Positions 54,389 through 63,594 of a stretch of DNA of 64,000 nt are shown here, piece by piece. A program made the position numbers and the translations under genes. Positions within the stretch are counted from its first letter, which is position 1, and each line of letters starts with the position of its first letter. Below the pieces are notes generated by a model. It was given only the letters and a program-made list of their open reading frames with translations. It ran no database searches and was not told the DNA's origin. Origin of the DNA: Elmis aenea (lineage: Eukaryota; Arthropoda; Insecta; Coleoptera; Elmidae); assembly GCA_947652605.1 (NCBI GenBank), contig OX393579.1:4030001-4094000 (forward strand), given 5' to 3'.

Positions 54389-55215
54389 TTATTTATTGGA
54401 TTTTTACTAATAAATGTTTCTCCACAGGTCCGATCCAAAAGCAATTTTTTAATAACTCATTTTCTATCACAAATCTTTTTATTTATATTAAGTTCCCAAC
54501 ATCCCAACTGACCAAGTCTACTTTACTTTATAAATTCATATTTGAGACCTAAATATAGCTTTGTTTAATTTTCATTGGATTTTTACTATTAAATGTCTCT
54601 CGACAGCATCGATCCAAAAGCAATATTTTAATAACTCATTCTGTATCACAAAATTTTTTATTTCTATTCAAGTTCCCAACTGACCGAATCCACTATACTT
54701 TATTAATTCATATTTGAGACCTAATAATAGCTTCGTTAAATTTTCATTGGAGTTTTACTCCTAAATGTCTCTCGACAGCACCAATCCAAAAACAATTTTT
54801 TAATAACTCGTTCTGTATCACAAATTTTTATATTTCTATTCAAGTTCCCAACTGACCAAGTCCACTATACTTTATAAATTCATATTTGAGACATATTGCA
54901 TCGTTTAATTTTTATTGGAATTTTACTAATAAATTGTGTTTTGACAGTTCTGATCTGAAACAAATTTTTTAATAACTTAATTGTTACCAGATATGGTTAG
55001 ATTTTAATTTTATTTTTCGATTGAGTTAGTGCAGTATACTTTATAAACCCATATTTGAGACATCAATATTGCATTGTCTAATTTTTATTGGATTTTTACT
55101 AATAAATCTGTTTTGACAGTTCTGGTCAAAAACCAAATCTTTAATAACTTGATCTTAAACATATTTATTTTGATTTTTATTGAAGTTTACGATTACCTTG
55201 GTACTGTATACTGCA
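54389..55215. repeat. Satellite C, first segment (172-bp monomers, about 4.8 units)
   Basis: A repeat distinct in sequence from A and B. Landmarks are ATTGGATTTTTACT, GTCTCTCGACAG, CCAAAAGCAATTTTTTAA, CAAGTTCCCAACTGACC and ACTTTATAAATTCATATT. The ACTTTATAAAT landmark recurs at about 54526, 54698, 54870 and 55039, that is 172, 172 and about 169 bp apart. Copies become progressively more diverged to the right and fade by about 55215, typical of an array edge that is no longer homogenised. The left edge abuts satellite B directly. Orientation cannot be assigned functionally, and no protein is encoded. Confidence 0.88.
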
Positions 55216-55271
55216 GAAATTTATTTTTTTTGCCATAAGAACTGTATTATTTAGCTATTATTGTTATTCAT

Positions 55272-55601
55272 AAATACAGAACGCAACCCACCTAACACGT
55301 TGCGCCTACGTAGGTATGCAATGTGCTGAACAAAACGCCTACTTTTGTCATTTTTAGACAACCTGCGTAACTGTTATGTCAAATATATTGCATCTCTATG
55401 TAGGCGTTTGTGTAGTGGTTGCCTATCAGTAGGCGCAACGTTTAGTGGGTTGCATACTGTACGTTACGCCTACATGGATATGTAATTAATTTAGCGTCGT
55501 TGCTACACAGGCTGCCTGAAAATGCCGAAAGTAGGCGTTTTGTTAAGCACATTGCATACCTATGTAGGCGCAACCTGCTAAGTGGGTTGCGTTTCGTATT
55601 T
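55272..55601. mobile_element. Fold-back (long inverted repeat) MITE-like element, about 330 bp
   Basis: The left end (ACGCAACCCACCTAAC, TTGCGCCTACGTAGG, ACAAAACGCCTACTTT) reappears as the reverse complement at the right end (AAGTAGGCGTTTTGTT, CTATGTAGGCGCAACC, AGTGGGTTGCGTTTCG). The similarity extends, more weakly, almost to the centre near 55436, so the whole unit can fold into one imperfect hairpin. Short motifs GTAGGCG/CGCCTAC and GCAACCCAC/GTGGGTTGC occur repeatedly within each arm. Arms are clearly GC-richer than the surrounding DNA. I saw no convincing target-site duplication and no coding capacity. The superfamily cannot be assigned. Confidence 0.8.
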
Positions 55602-55867
55602 AATTAGGCGCCTGTTATCAATCAATACTAGTATACAACACTAATTAAATCGTTGAAAAATCAAGATTATTTTATTTTTATCGACGTAACGCATGTCACT
55701 TGTACAAAAAGTGTAATAAATCAACTGCAATAACAAATAGATGCGTGTTTAAGTGCTAATAATGTTATTGAGTAACTGTTTTACTGTTTAATTCCCAAAA
55801 CATAATTTTCCACGTAGTTTTCCCAGTTAATTTGAGCGACATCCAACACAAACTCATTCGGCAAAAA
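55602..55867. other. Unassigned AT-rich spacer
   Basis: Lies between the fold-back element and the second satellite C segment. I see no repeat of the families found here, no credible coding exon, and no RNA gene. The reading frame that runs leftwards from satellite C (56043 to 55765 on the minus strand) has no protein-like composition. Confidence 0.5.
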
Positions 55868-56115
55868 CAAAACCCAATTGACCAAATCATCATTAAATTC
55901 ATATTTGAGACATAAATACAGCTTTGTTTAATTTTTATTGGATTTTTACTTATAAATGTCTCTCGACAGCTACCGATCCAAAAGCAATTTTTTAATAACT
56001 CATTCTCTACCACAAATTTTTTTATTTCTATGCAAGTTCCCAACTGACCAAGTCCAGTATACTTTATAAATTCATATTTGAGAGCTAAATATAGCTTCGT
56101 TTAATTTTTATTGAT
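55868..56115. repeat. Satellite C, second segment (about 1.4 units)
   Basis: Carries the satellite C landmarks: AAATTCATATTTGAG twice, about 173 bp apart (55895 and 56068), ATTGGATTTTTACTTAT, GTCTCTCGACAGC, CCAAAAGCAATTTTTTAA and CAAGTTCCCAACTGACC. It starts inside a diverged monomer and stops at TTTTTATTG, the same monomer phase at which segments one and three begin. Confidence 0.85.
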
Positions 56116-56168
56116 GTGGTTTTTGAGAATATCCTTAACTGGAAATTAGACAGAAACTTGAAAATCTT

Positions 56169-57136
56169 AAAACATTGCTAATCAAAATGTGTAGCACCAA
56201 GTGTACACATGCTGTTACGTAAGTCTGCGAAGCGCCACAATAGCGCCATCATAGCGCCACATAGGAATGTACCTAAACCCCACCTATAGAAGTCTTTTGC
56301 GCATCCTAGTTCGGTCATCAAGGTTAGTTGTTGTATTTCCTAATATTACCATTGGATGACGCCACCTCCTTGACGGTAATTTCACATCTATTAACTATAT
56401 GTTGCGCAGACCTGCACATTTACAATACGGCGTAGACATGCATCCTTCTCTCTCGGCGTTGCTTGATAATTATTTAAAATTGTCATTTAACTGTTATTTG
56501 CAATATTCAGCATTTGCAAACTGGTAGAAAGGTCTTTAACAAACATAATTTCGTAAATCCAAGATCAAAAGTTTCATAAGATTAGAACAAGAAGCAATAA
56601 TTAAATTTTTGGTATAATACTATAATAATTATAATACTACTTACTAAAAATATTAAAACGTCTATAATATGTTTGTTAAGGTATATATGACTCTAAAAAT
56701 CGGTTAAAACGTTTGTTATAATTAATGTGACGTAAATCTAACACTAAAAATGTTATAAGACACATGCACGAATCCAAAATTATATATTTAATAGCAGTTT
56801 TCACTAAAAATATTAAATTTTTCAAGTAATTCATATCAATAGTTATCAGATTGCAACAGTTAATACACACGTTTTTAATAACCAAAGTAATATGAACCTC
56901 ACATAAAATGTATCAAAGAACAGGTACAATAACTGTACGCCATAAGTAGTTGATAGATGTAAAAGCTAGATCAAGGAAGTGGCGCTACCAATGTTGATAT
57001 TGAGTAATTCCCAACTAAAGTTAAATGTCCGAACTTGGCTGCGCAAAAGACTTGGTAGGCGGGTACTTAAACGCATATTTAGGTAGCTCTTCCTTGTACA
57101 CTTTGCGCTACATATTTTGATTGGGAATGTTGTAAA
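56169..57136. mobile_element. Inverted-repeat element, about 1 kb, probably a decayed DNA transposon or inverted duplication
   Basis: The left arm (about 56169-56401) and right arm (about 56941-57136) are imperfect reverse complements. Shared pieces, left versus complement of right, are ATCAAAATGTGTAGC / ATCAAAATATGTAGC, AAGTGTACA in both, AAGTCTTTTGCGCA in both, AGTTCGG in both, and CATCTATTAACTA / CATCTATCAACTA. The left arm has three spaced copies of AGCGCCA (56231, 56242, 56253). The roughly 540-bp centre is AT-rich with no convincing transposase frame. I found no clear target-site duplication. Two long arms around an AT-rich core suggest a terminal-inverted-repeat element, but a simple inverted duplication would look the same. 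Confidence 0.65.
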
Positions 57137-57265
57137 ACTTTTACCTTTCACCGTTTCAGTCCAGCTGCCACTTAATTGAAATTATTAAAACCAACTCATA
57201 AAAAATATACATGCTTTTTATTTGTAAATACAATCATGAATTAAAATGTATTTAATTATTGTCTG

Positions 57266-57409
57266 CAGGGACGGATCTAGGTTTTTCGGGGCCTAGGGCT
57301 TATTGATGTCCACTGGGGCCCCATTTTTTGTTAGATTAAGAATCTTTAAATATTGGGGTTTAAAATTCATTTTTAATAACATCAAAATCGGAGTTGAAAT
57401 AAATTTATT
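57266..57409. mobile_element. Truncated copy of a CAGGG-ended MITE
   Basis: Begins CAGGGACGGATCTAGG and stays collinear with 62114-62260 (GGGGCCTAGGGCTTA, TTGATGTCCA, GGGGCCCCAT, TTAGATTAAGAATC, ACATCAAAATCGGAG) with only a few differences. It breaks off at AAATAAATTTATT, where satellite C begins; the other copy continues TATGAAATAG. The right terminal repeat is therefore missing. No coding capacity. Confidence 0.85.
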
Positions 57410-60215
57410 GGATTTTTACTAATAAATGTCTCTCCACAGGTCCGATCCAAAAGCAATTTTTTAATAACTCTGTCGTTACCTAAAAAAATTACATTTTTAT
57501 TCAAGTTCCCAACTGACCAAGTCCACTATACTTTATAAATTCATATTTGAGACCTAAATGTAGCTTCGTTTAATTTCCATTGGATTTTTACTCTTAAATG
57601 TCTCTCGACAGCAACGATTCAAAAGCAATTTTTGAATAACTCATTCTGTATCACAAATATTTTTATTTCTATGCAAGTTCCCAACTGAGCAAGTCCAGTA
57701 TACTTTATAAATTCATATTTGAGACATAAATATAGCTTCGTTTACTTTCCATTGGATTTTTACTCTTAAATGTCTCTCGACAGCAACGATCCAAAAGCAA
57801 TTTTTTAATAACTCTATCGTTACCTAAAAAAATTACATTTTTATTCAAGTTCCCAACTGACCAAGTCCACTATACTTTATAAATTCATATTTGAGACCTA
57901 AATATAGCTTCGTTTAATTTCCATTGGATTTTTTCTCTTAATTGTTTCTCGACACCAACGATTCAAAAGCAATTTTTTAATAACTCATTCTGTATCACAA
58001 ATATTTTTATTTCTATGCAAGTTCCCAACTAACCGAGTCTAGTATACTTTATAAATTCATATTTGAGACCTAAATATAGCTTCGTTTAAATTCCATTGGA
58101 TTTTTACTCTTAAATGTTTCTCGACAGCAACGATTCAAAAGCAATTTTTTAGTAACTTATTCTGTATCACAAATATTTTTATTTCTATGCAAGTTCCCAA
58201 CTGACCGAGTCCAGTATACTTTATAAATTCATATTTGAGACCTAAATATAGTTTCGTTTAATTTCCATTGGATTTTTACTCTTAAATGTCACTCGACAGC
58301 AACGATTCAAAAGCATTTTCTTAATAACTCATTCTGTATCACAAATATTCTTATTTCTCTGCAAGTTCCCAACTGAGAAAGTCCACTATACTTTATAAAT
58401 TCATATTTAAGATCTAAATATAGCTTTGTTTAATTTCCATTGGATTTTTACTCTTAAATGTCTCTCGACAGCAACGATCCAAAAGCAATTTTTTAATAAC
58501 TCGTTCTGTATCATAAATATTTTTATTTCTATGCAAGTTCCCAACTAACCGAGTCCAGTATACTTTATAAATTCATATTTGAGACCTAAATATAGCTTTG
58601 TTTAATTTCCATTGGATTTTTACTCTTAAATGTTTCTCGACAGCAACGATTCAAAAGCAATTTTTAATAACTCTGTCGTTACCTAAAAAAATTACATTTT
58701 TATTTAAGTTCCCAACTGACCAAGTCCACTATACTTTATAAATTTATATTTGAGACCTAAACATAGCTTCATTTAATTTCCATTGGATATTTACTCTTAA
58801 ATGTCTCTCGACAGCAACGATCCAAAAGCAATTTTTTAATAACTCGTTCTGTATCATAAATATTTTTATTACTATGCAAGTTCCCAACTAACCGAGTCCA
58901 GTATACTTTATAAATTCATATTTGAGACCTAAATATAGCTTTGTTTAATTTCCATTGGATTTTTACTCTTAAATGTTTCTCGACAGCAACGATTCTAAAG
59001 CAATTTTTTAATAACTTATTCTGTATCACAAATATTTTTATTTCTATGCAAGTTCCCAACTAACCAAGTCCAGTATACTTTATAAATTCATATTTGAAAC
59101 CTAAATATAGCTTCATTTAATTTCCATTGGATTTTTACTCTTAAATGTCTCTCGACAGCAACGATCCAAAAGCAATTTTTTAATAATTCGTTCTGTATCA
59201 CAAATATTTTTATTACTATGCAAGTTCCCAACTAACCGAGTCCAGTATACTTTATAAATTCATATTTGAGACCTAAATATAGCTTCGTTTAATTTCCATT
59301 GGATTTTTACTCTTAAATGTCTCTCGACAGCAACGATTCAAAAGCAATTTTTTAATAACTCATTCTGTATCACAAATATTTTTATTTCTATGCAAGTTCC
59401 CAACTAACCGAGTCCAGTATACTTTATAAATTCATATTTGATACCTAAATATAGCTTCATTTAATTTCCATTGGATTTTTACTCTTAAATGTCTCTCGAC
59501 AGCAACGACTCAAAAGCAATTTTTTAATAACCTCGTCGTTACCTAAAAAAATTACATTTTTATTCAAGTTCCCAACTGACCAAGTCCACTATACTTTATA
59601 AATTCATATTTGAGACCTAAATATAGCTTCGTTTAATTTCCATTGGATTTTTACTCTTAAATGTCTCTCGACAGCAACGATCCAAAAGCAGTTTTTTAAT
59701 AACTCATTCTGTATCACAAATATTTTTATTTCTATGCAAGTTCCAAACTGACCAAGTCCACTATACTTTATAAATTCATATTTGAGACCTAAATATAGCT
59801 TCATTTATTTTCCATTGGATTTTTACTCTTAAATGTCTCTCGACAGCAACGATCCAAAAGCAATTTTTTAATAACTCTGTCGTTACCTAAAAAAATTACA
59901 TTTTTATTTAAGTTCCCAACTGACCAAGTCCACTATACTTTATAAATTCATATTTGAGACCTAAATATAGCTTTGTTTAATTTTTATTGGATTTTTACTA
60001 GTAAATGTCTCTCGACAGCCACTGATCCAAAAGCAATTTTTTAATAACGCATTGGTTATCACAAAAATTCAGATTTCTATTCAAGATTCATACTGGCCTT
60101 GTCCAGTTTGCTTTATAAATTTATTATTGAATCACAAATACATTATCTTTAATTTTTACTGACAGATTTTTATTAAGTTTCCGACTGGCCCAGTACACTA
60201 TGCATTATCAAATAC
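57404..60215. repeat. Satellite C, third and main segment (172-bp monomers, about 16 units)
   Basis: The landmark CTTTATAAAT at 57531 and 60111 is 2,580 bp apart, exactly 15 x 172. Two monomer subtypes are interspersed. One has CGTTACCTAAAAAAATTACA before the CAAGTTCCCAAC landmark (near 57475, 57825, 58678, 59527, 59880). The other has TTCTGTATCACAAATATT there. The last 100-200 bp, to about 60215, are strongly diverged. The first monomer carries CTCCACAGGTCCGATCC, a variant otherwise seen only in the first monomer at 54389. Frames running through it have no protein-like character. Confidence 0.93.
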
Positions 60216-61954
60216 ACTCATGGTTAATAAATATGCTGCTTATTATGCTTCTGTTATTAATTTGGACTCTTTCTTTCACATAATCCAGCTGTTTTTGTAT
60301 AATAACAATTGGAACTGCCATCGTAAATCCTAAAATTCATTATTATTTAATGCATAAATCTTTATATTACTTGTTTAATAATTACTTGCACATTTTTAGG
60401 CATGTGTCTTCCACCCAGTCTACAGGATCATGTCTTAAAAATCGTCATGGCAATTTGTAAAACAATCAGGTTGACGCTTAAAATCTGAGAAGCGAGAAAA
60501 CCACACTTAGGAAATAAAAAGTTATATATTTGTGGTCTGACTCACCCAACAATTTTACATTTGGTGTTAAAACACAATTTATTGTTCAGCATATTGATTT
60601 GCTGTTTAAGCGAAAAATATTAATTGTTTTGCTGTTGTTCAAAGTACGTTTTCGTGTTATCTATGCTTGTTGAGCCTTTCCTAAAATATAATTTTATTTA
60701 CAAGTTGTTAATATACCAACTACATAGTTTATTACCCGCAAACGCCTTACGATCTTCCTTCGTTAATAAATTGAGGGTTATTATGCCTGTAGGAATTATA
60801 GCTTGAATGTCTCTTAAACAGGTTAAAAAGTGATCCTCATTACATGGGGGTGAAAAACGACTCCAAGTTTGTGATACATCGTTTTTAATATCCGAATTTC
60901 TTCATCTATGTATATCTTGAACCATCTGTTGATGTTTTGGATTCCTTTAAACGGAAAGAACATACTGCTGCGACTAAAATAAAAACATTCACAGATTGTT
61001 ATGACACTGACTGTTATTGCCGAATTTAAAGCTATAGTCTGTCTCTAATAATACGCTACATCGTAATAATTGTCTTTGAACTAGAATCGCCCTTCACTGT
61101 TTCTTTAACAACTTTGATTAACAGAGGTTATACACACCTGGATTGCAGCAGTTAAATTGCACCTGACTGCACCTCTGCCTTCGAAATTGAAACATATCAT
61201 TTGCACATAGTGGTAATATTTATTGTAATGTAAAAAAATTCAATAATAAGTTTAATAATTGTCTCGGGATTTCTTGGCGAGACCATGTATGTCACTTTTA
61301 ATTCACAAATACGTCACCGAATTTCTCGGTGAGACCTCGTATGCTATGTTTTAATCACCTTGAATGACCTTCAAACCTTTTAGTTTAGAGAATTATTTAC
61401 AAGTTTGGCCAAGTTTGACCGCAATTCGACCTTGAATTAGTTGCTGATTTTACCACCAGTCGTTTTTGAAAGTGAACCCGATTGGTGGCGCCACGTTTGC
61501 AAAAATCACGGCAATATTTTCAACTAAAAATTACAAAGTTTATTAAAGGTGGTAAATGCAAATCGACACACAAAATTTCGTCTAGAAATGAGAAAAAAAG
61601 CGTGAAAATTTGGTCTACATGTAATTATTGCTTTTATACGTCAGTTTGGAAGCGATTTTTCACAGTGACTTTTTACAAAATGCATTTGTGCCTTTAATTT
61701 CTTTAAAAACGGCTAAATTAATTTTTACGGTTCTTCTAAACTTTTGAAAAAAGTTCAGTGTATATTATAGCCTTGTATTTTATTCTGTAAAATATCCAAA
61801 TGTTTTGCAATGGTCTTTATATTTTCTGAAAATGTTAAAGACACCAACAGTAATTAAAAGTTTTGAACAATATTTCAACGGTATACCTTGTGTTGTAGTA
61901 ATAAAAATATTTAGAAGGTACTTTTTATGACAACTAGAATGACTACAAAGACTA
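60216..61954. other. Low-copy flank without an assignable gene
   Basis: Beyond satellite C the DNA is AT-rich and non-repetitive within this window. Two weak items: a 49-codon frame on the minus strand with a possible splice acceptor (60823-60973), and an imperfect direct repeat of TTCTTGGCGAGACCATGTATG type (61271 and 61323, about 52 bp apart). The open frames at 60624-60806 and 61482-61697 on the plus strand look like chance frames. Part of 61700-61954 is probably 3' untranslated sequence of the minus-strand exon that ends at 61955. Confidence 0.5.
61778..61783 (-). promoter_or_regulatory. Candidate polyadenylation signal AATAAA
   Basis: TTTATT on the plus strand reads AATAAA on the minus strand, about 170 bp past the stop codon of the exon at 61955-62106. 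The hexamer is common by chance in DNA this AT-rich. Confidence 0.3.
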
Positions 61955-62106
61955 TTATTTCGTGTCGCAAATTTCTATGAACTCCTCAGCTATGACCCTA
62001 TCCAGGCCGGTGTATGTGCGAGCCACTTCTTCGGTGGTAACGACCTTTTCCTTAGATTTTGATCTTGATTTTCTTGGTTTTTCTTGAGGAGGTGAAGGGT
62101 GAAGGT
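61955..62106 (-). CDS. Probable last coding exon of an unidentified gene (C-terminal 49 residues)
   Basis: Read on the minus strand, CCATAG at 62113-62107 gives a splice acceptor. After two bases that finish a split codon, 49 codons follow to a TAA at 61957-61955. The peptide starts with prolines, continues with a basic stretch (PRKSRSKSKEK) and ends in an acidic-hydrophobic tail (TEEVARTYTGLDR, then AEEFIEICDTK). The stretch is clearly GC-richer than its flanks and uses G/C third positions, unlike the chance frames nearby. I do not recognise the family. The frame stays open upstream into the adjacent MITE as far as about 62139 before a stop, so the exact 5' limit rests on the acceptor. Its upstream exons may lie beyond 62466 or off the window. 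The phase (two leading bases) does not match the single leading base of the NHL gene's last exon, so it is not a simple substitute for it. A separate gene is as likely. Confidence 0.55.
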
Positions 62107-62113
62107 CTATGGA

Positions 62114-62465
62114 CAGGAGCGGATCTAGGTTTTTCGGGGCCTAGGGCTTATTGATGTCCAAAAGGGCCCCATTTTTTTGTTAGATTAAGAATCTTTAAAG
62201 TGGGGTTTAAAATTCATTTTTAATAACATCAAAATCGGAGTTGAAATAAATTTATTTATGAAATAGTGTTAAAATTAAACAAGTAATACTATGAATTATC
62301 ATTATCATTATTATTATGTTATTATTATTAGCTATTTTTTATTATACGATAAGAGCTCATTGTTAATGAAAAGGTACTAAAAATGTATAATTAAATTATT
62401 GTGGGCCTTTGACACTTGGGGCCCAGGGCTTAAGCCCTACTAGTCCCTATGTAGATCCACCCCTG
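62114..62465. mobile_element. Near-complete CAGG-ended MITE, 352 bp
   Basis: The left end is CAGGAGCGGATCTAGG. The complement of the right end is CAGGGGTGGATCTACATAGG. The two agree over most of the first 15 bases. GGCCTAGGGCTTA near the left and GGGCTTAAGCCCT near the right extend the inverted symmetry. The interior is AT-rich with a run of ATT/TTA repeats near 62290-62340 and no coding frame. The first ~147 bp match the truncated copy at 57266. Neighbouring octamers (TCTATGGA left, CAATTACC right) do not match, so no target duplication supports a superfamily call. The CAGGGG-type end is compatible with hAT. It lies in DNA that would be intron or intergenic, 7 bp from the acceptor of the exon at 61955-62106. 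Confidence 0.8.
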
Positions 62466-63594
62466 CAATTACCCTTAATTTCAAATGGACCAATAACTTT
62501 GTTATTAAAAATCCTAGCCCAAATATTAACTTTTTGAGGATACTGAGTTCTCGTGGAGATATTAATTTTAGGATTTAGTCACACTGCCCCGGGCTTCGTG
62601 TTTTCTTTGAAAGGCCCCGATTGCACTTACAAGATATTTGCCTATGGATTAAAATAAAATATAATAGAGATGTATTAAGAGTTTTTCAAAATTTAATTTA
62701 TAATATGTAGAATATTTATTTGGGCTACAAGTTACAATACATAAACAAATTTTGCTGTTATCTACACAGTTTCAAGCTACTACAAATAAAAAAACAAACC
62801 GTGGTACATTAAAAAGGACCACGAACTTAATCAAATTCCATTACTCTTAATTTTTAATACTGCAGTATGAGAATGTCTTAACTTTCATGGCAATTTAGGG
62901 AATAAAAAGTTGCTTTAGGAAAGTGTTTTTAGTTTTTTGGTATTCCTAAAAATAATGGGAATATAACAGCTCAATTTTGCAGTTTTATTTTTTCAATAAA
63001 ATCAAGTCTAAAAGGGTCATGGTCTTTTCCCTTTTAGATTAAAATTCAGGTTGCAAATTATGCCCAATTTAGTCGACTTTAAGACTCAAGATAAAAAAGA
63101 TGACCATGTCAGGTCTTGAATTTGGGACCCGTTTCTAACGAGTCATATGTGAAGTCAAAATTGGCCTATCAATCAAAAATCGGCCGATAAGTTCAAGGCT
63201 CATTGATTGAAAGCCGGTTAATTTTGCTTATTGGTGCGTTCTTTATGTGAAAAAAACCTTTTTTGGATATAATCATGGATTAAAATAGTTTCTAGGAACG
63301 AAATGAAAACTCAAAATCATGGGTGCACTTAAATCGAGTTATATTTACAAACATTTTTTTAAATTACATCGCTTCATTACACAATAATGTGTAATTAACA
63401 TTAAAAAAAAAAACATACCAAAAAATTTCATAATGTAAAAATGTAAAAGCTTTAAAAATAATCAGTGTATTTGCGTGTTCTCGAATAATTTGTAATAATA
63501 AGTGAGGCAAACTGCAAAGTTATATTTATTTAAAGTTAAGTATTACACACTGTAAACAAAATGGTATTAGAGTTGTAAAATTATGTATCTAAAA
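62466..63594. other. Spacer between the MITE and the NHL gene, including its likely 3' UTR
   Basis: AT-rich, with no recognisable exon or repeat family of this window. A perfect 10-bp inverted repeat, TCTAAAAGGG (63007-63016) with CCCTTTTAGA (63029-63038), could form a small hairpin. Bases below 63594 are downstream of the NHL gene's stop codon and should include its 3' untranslated region. Confidence 0.5.
63525..63530 (-). promoter_or_regulatory. Candidate polyadenylation signal of the NHL gene
   Basis: TTTATT on the plus strand, read as AATAAA on the minus strand, lies about 65 bp after the stop codon at 63595-63597. Position is plausible for a short 3' UTR; AT-richness makes chance occurrence likely. 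Confidence 0.35.

Noticed and set aside
54326..54511. 61-codon plus-strand frame
   Set aside because: A fusion of the satellite B mini-frame with satellite C across their junction.
55765..57151. Minus-strand frames at 55765-56043, 56676-56885 and 56966-57151
   Set aside because: They lie in satellite C, in the AT-rich core and in an arm of the inverted-repeat element; composition is not protein-like.
59604..59804. 66-codon minus-strand frame
   Set aside because: Entirely within satellite C; the sequence is repetitive and broken in most monomers.
54389..60215. Satellite C as a diverged form of satellite A/B
   Set aside because: Shared pieces such as AAARCAATTTTTT and TTATTG occur at different spacings in the two monomers, so there is no collinear alignment.
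60431..60488. Short plus-strand frame after an acceptor-like TTTTTAG (peptide starting MCLPPSLQDH)
   Set aside because: About 28 codons, no recognised family, no matching donor or partner exon.
60624..61697. Plus-strand frames at 60624-60806 and 61482-61697
   Set aside because: Composition follows the AT-rich background and no domain is visible.
62106..62113. Target-site duplication for the 62114-62465 MITE
   Set aside because: TCTATGGA on the left and CAATTACC on the right do not match.
63007..63038. 10-bp perfect hairpin as a regulatory element or terminator
   Set aside because: Lies in untranscribed or unknown DNA with no supporting context; short hairpins are expected by chance.
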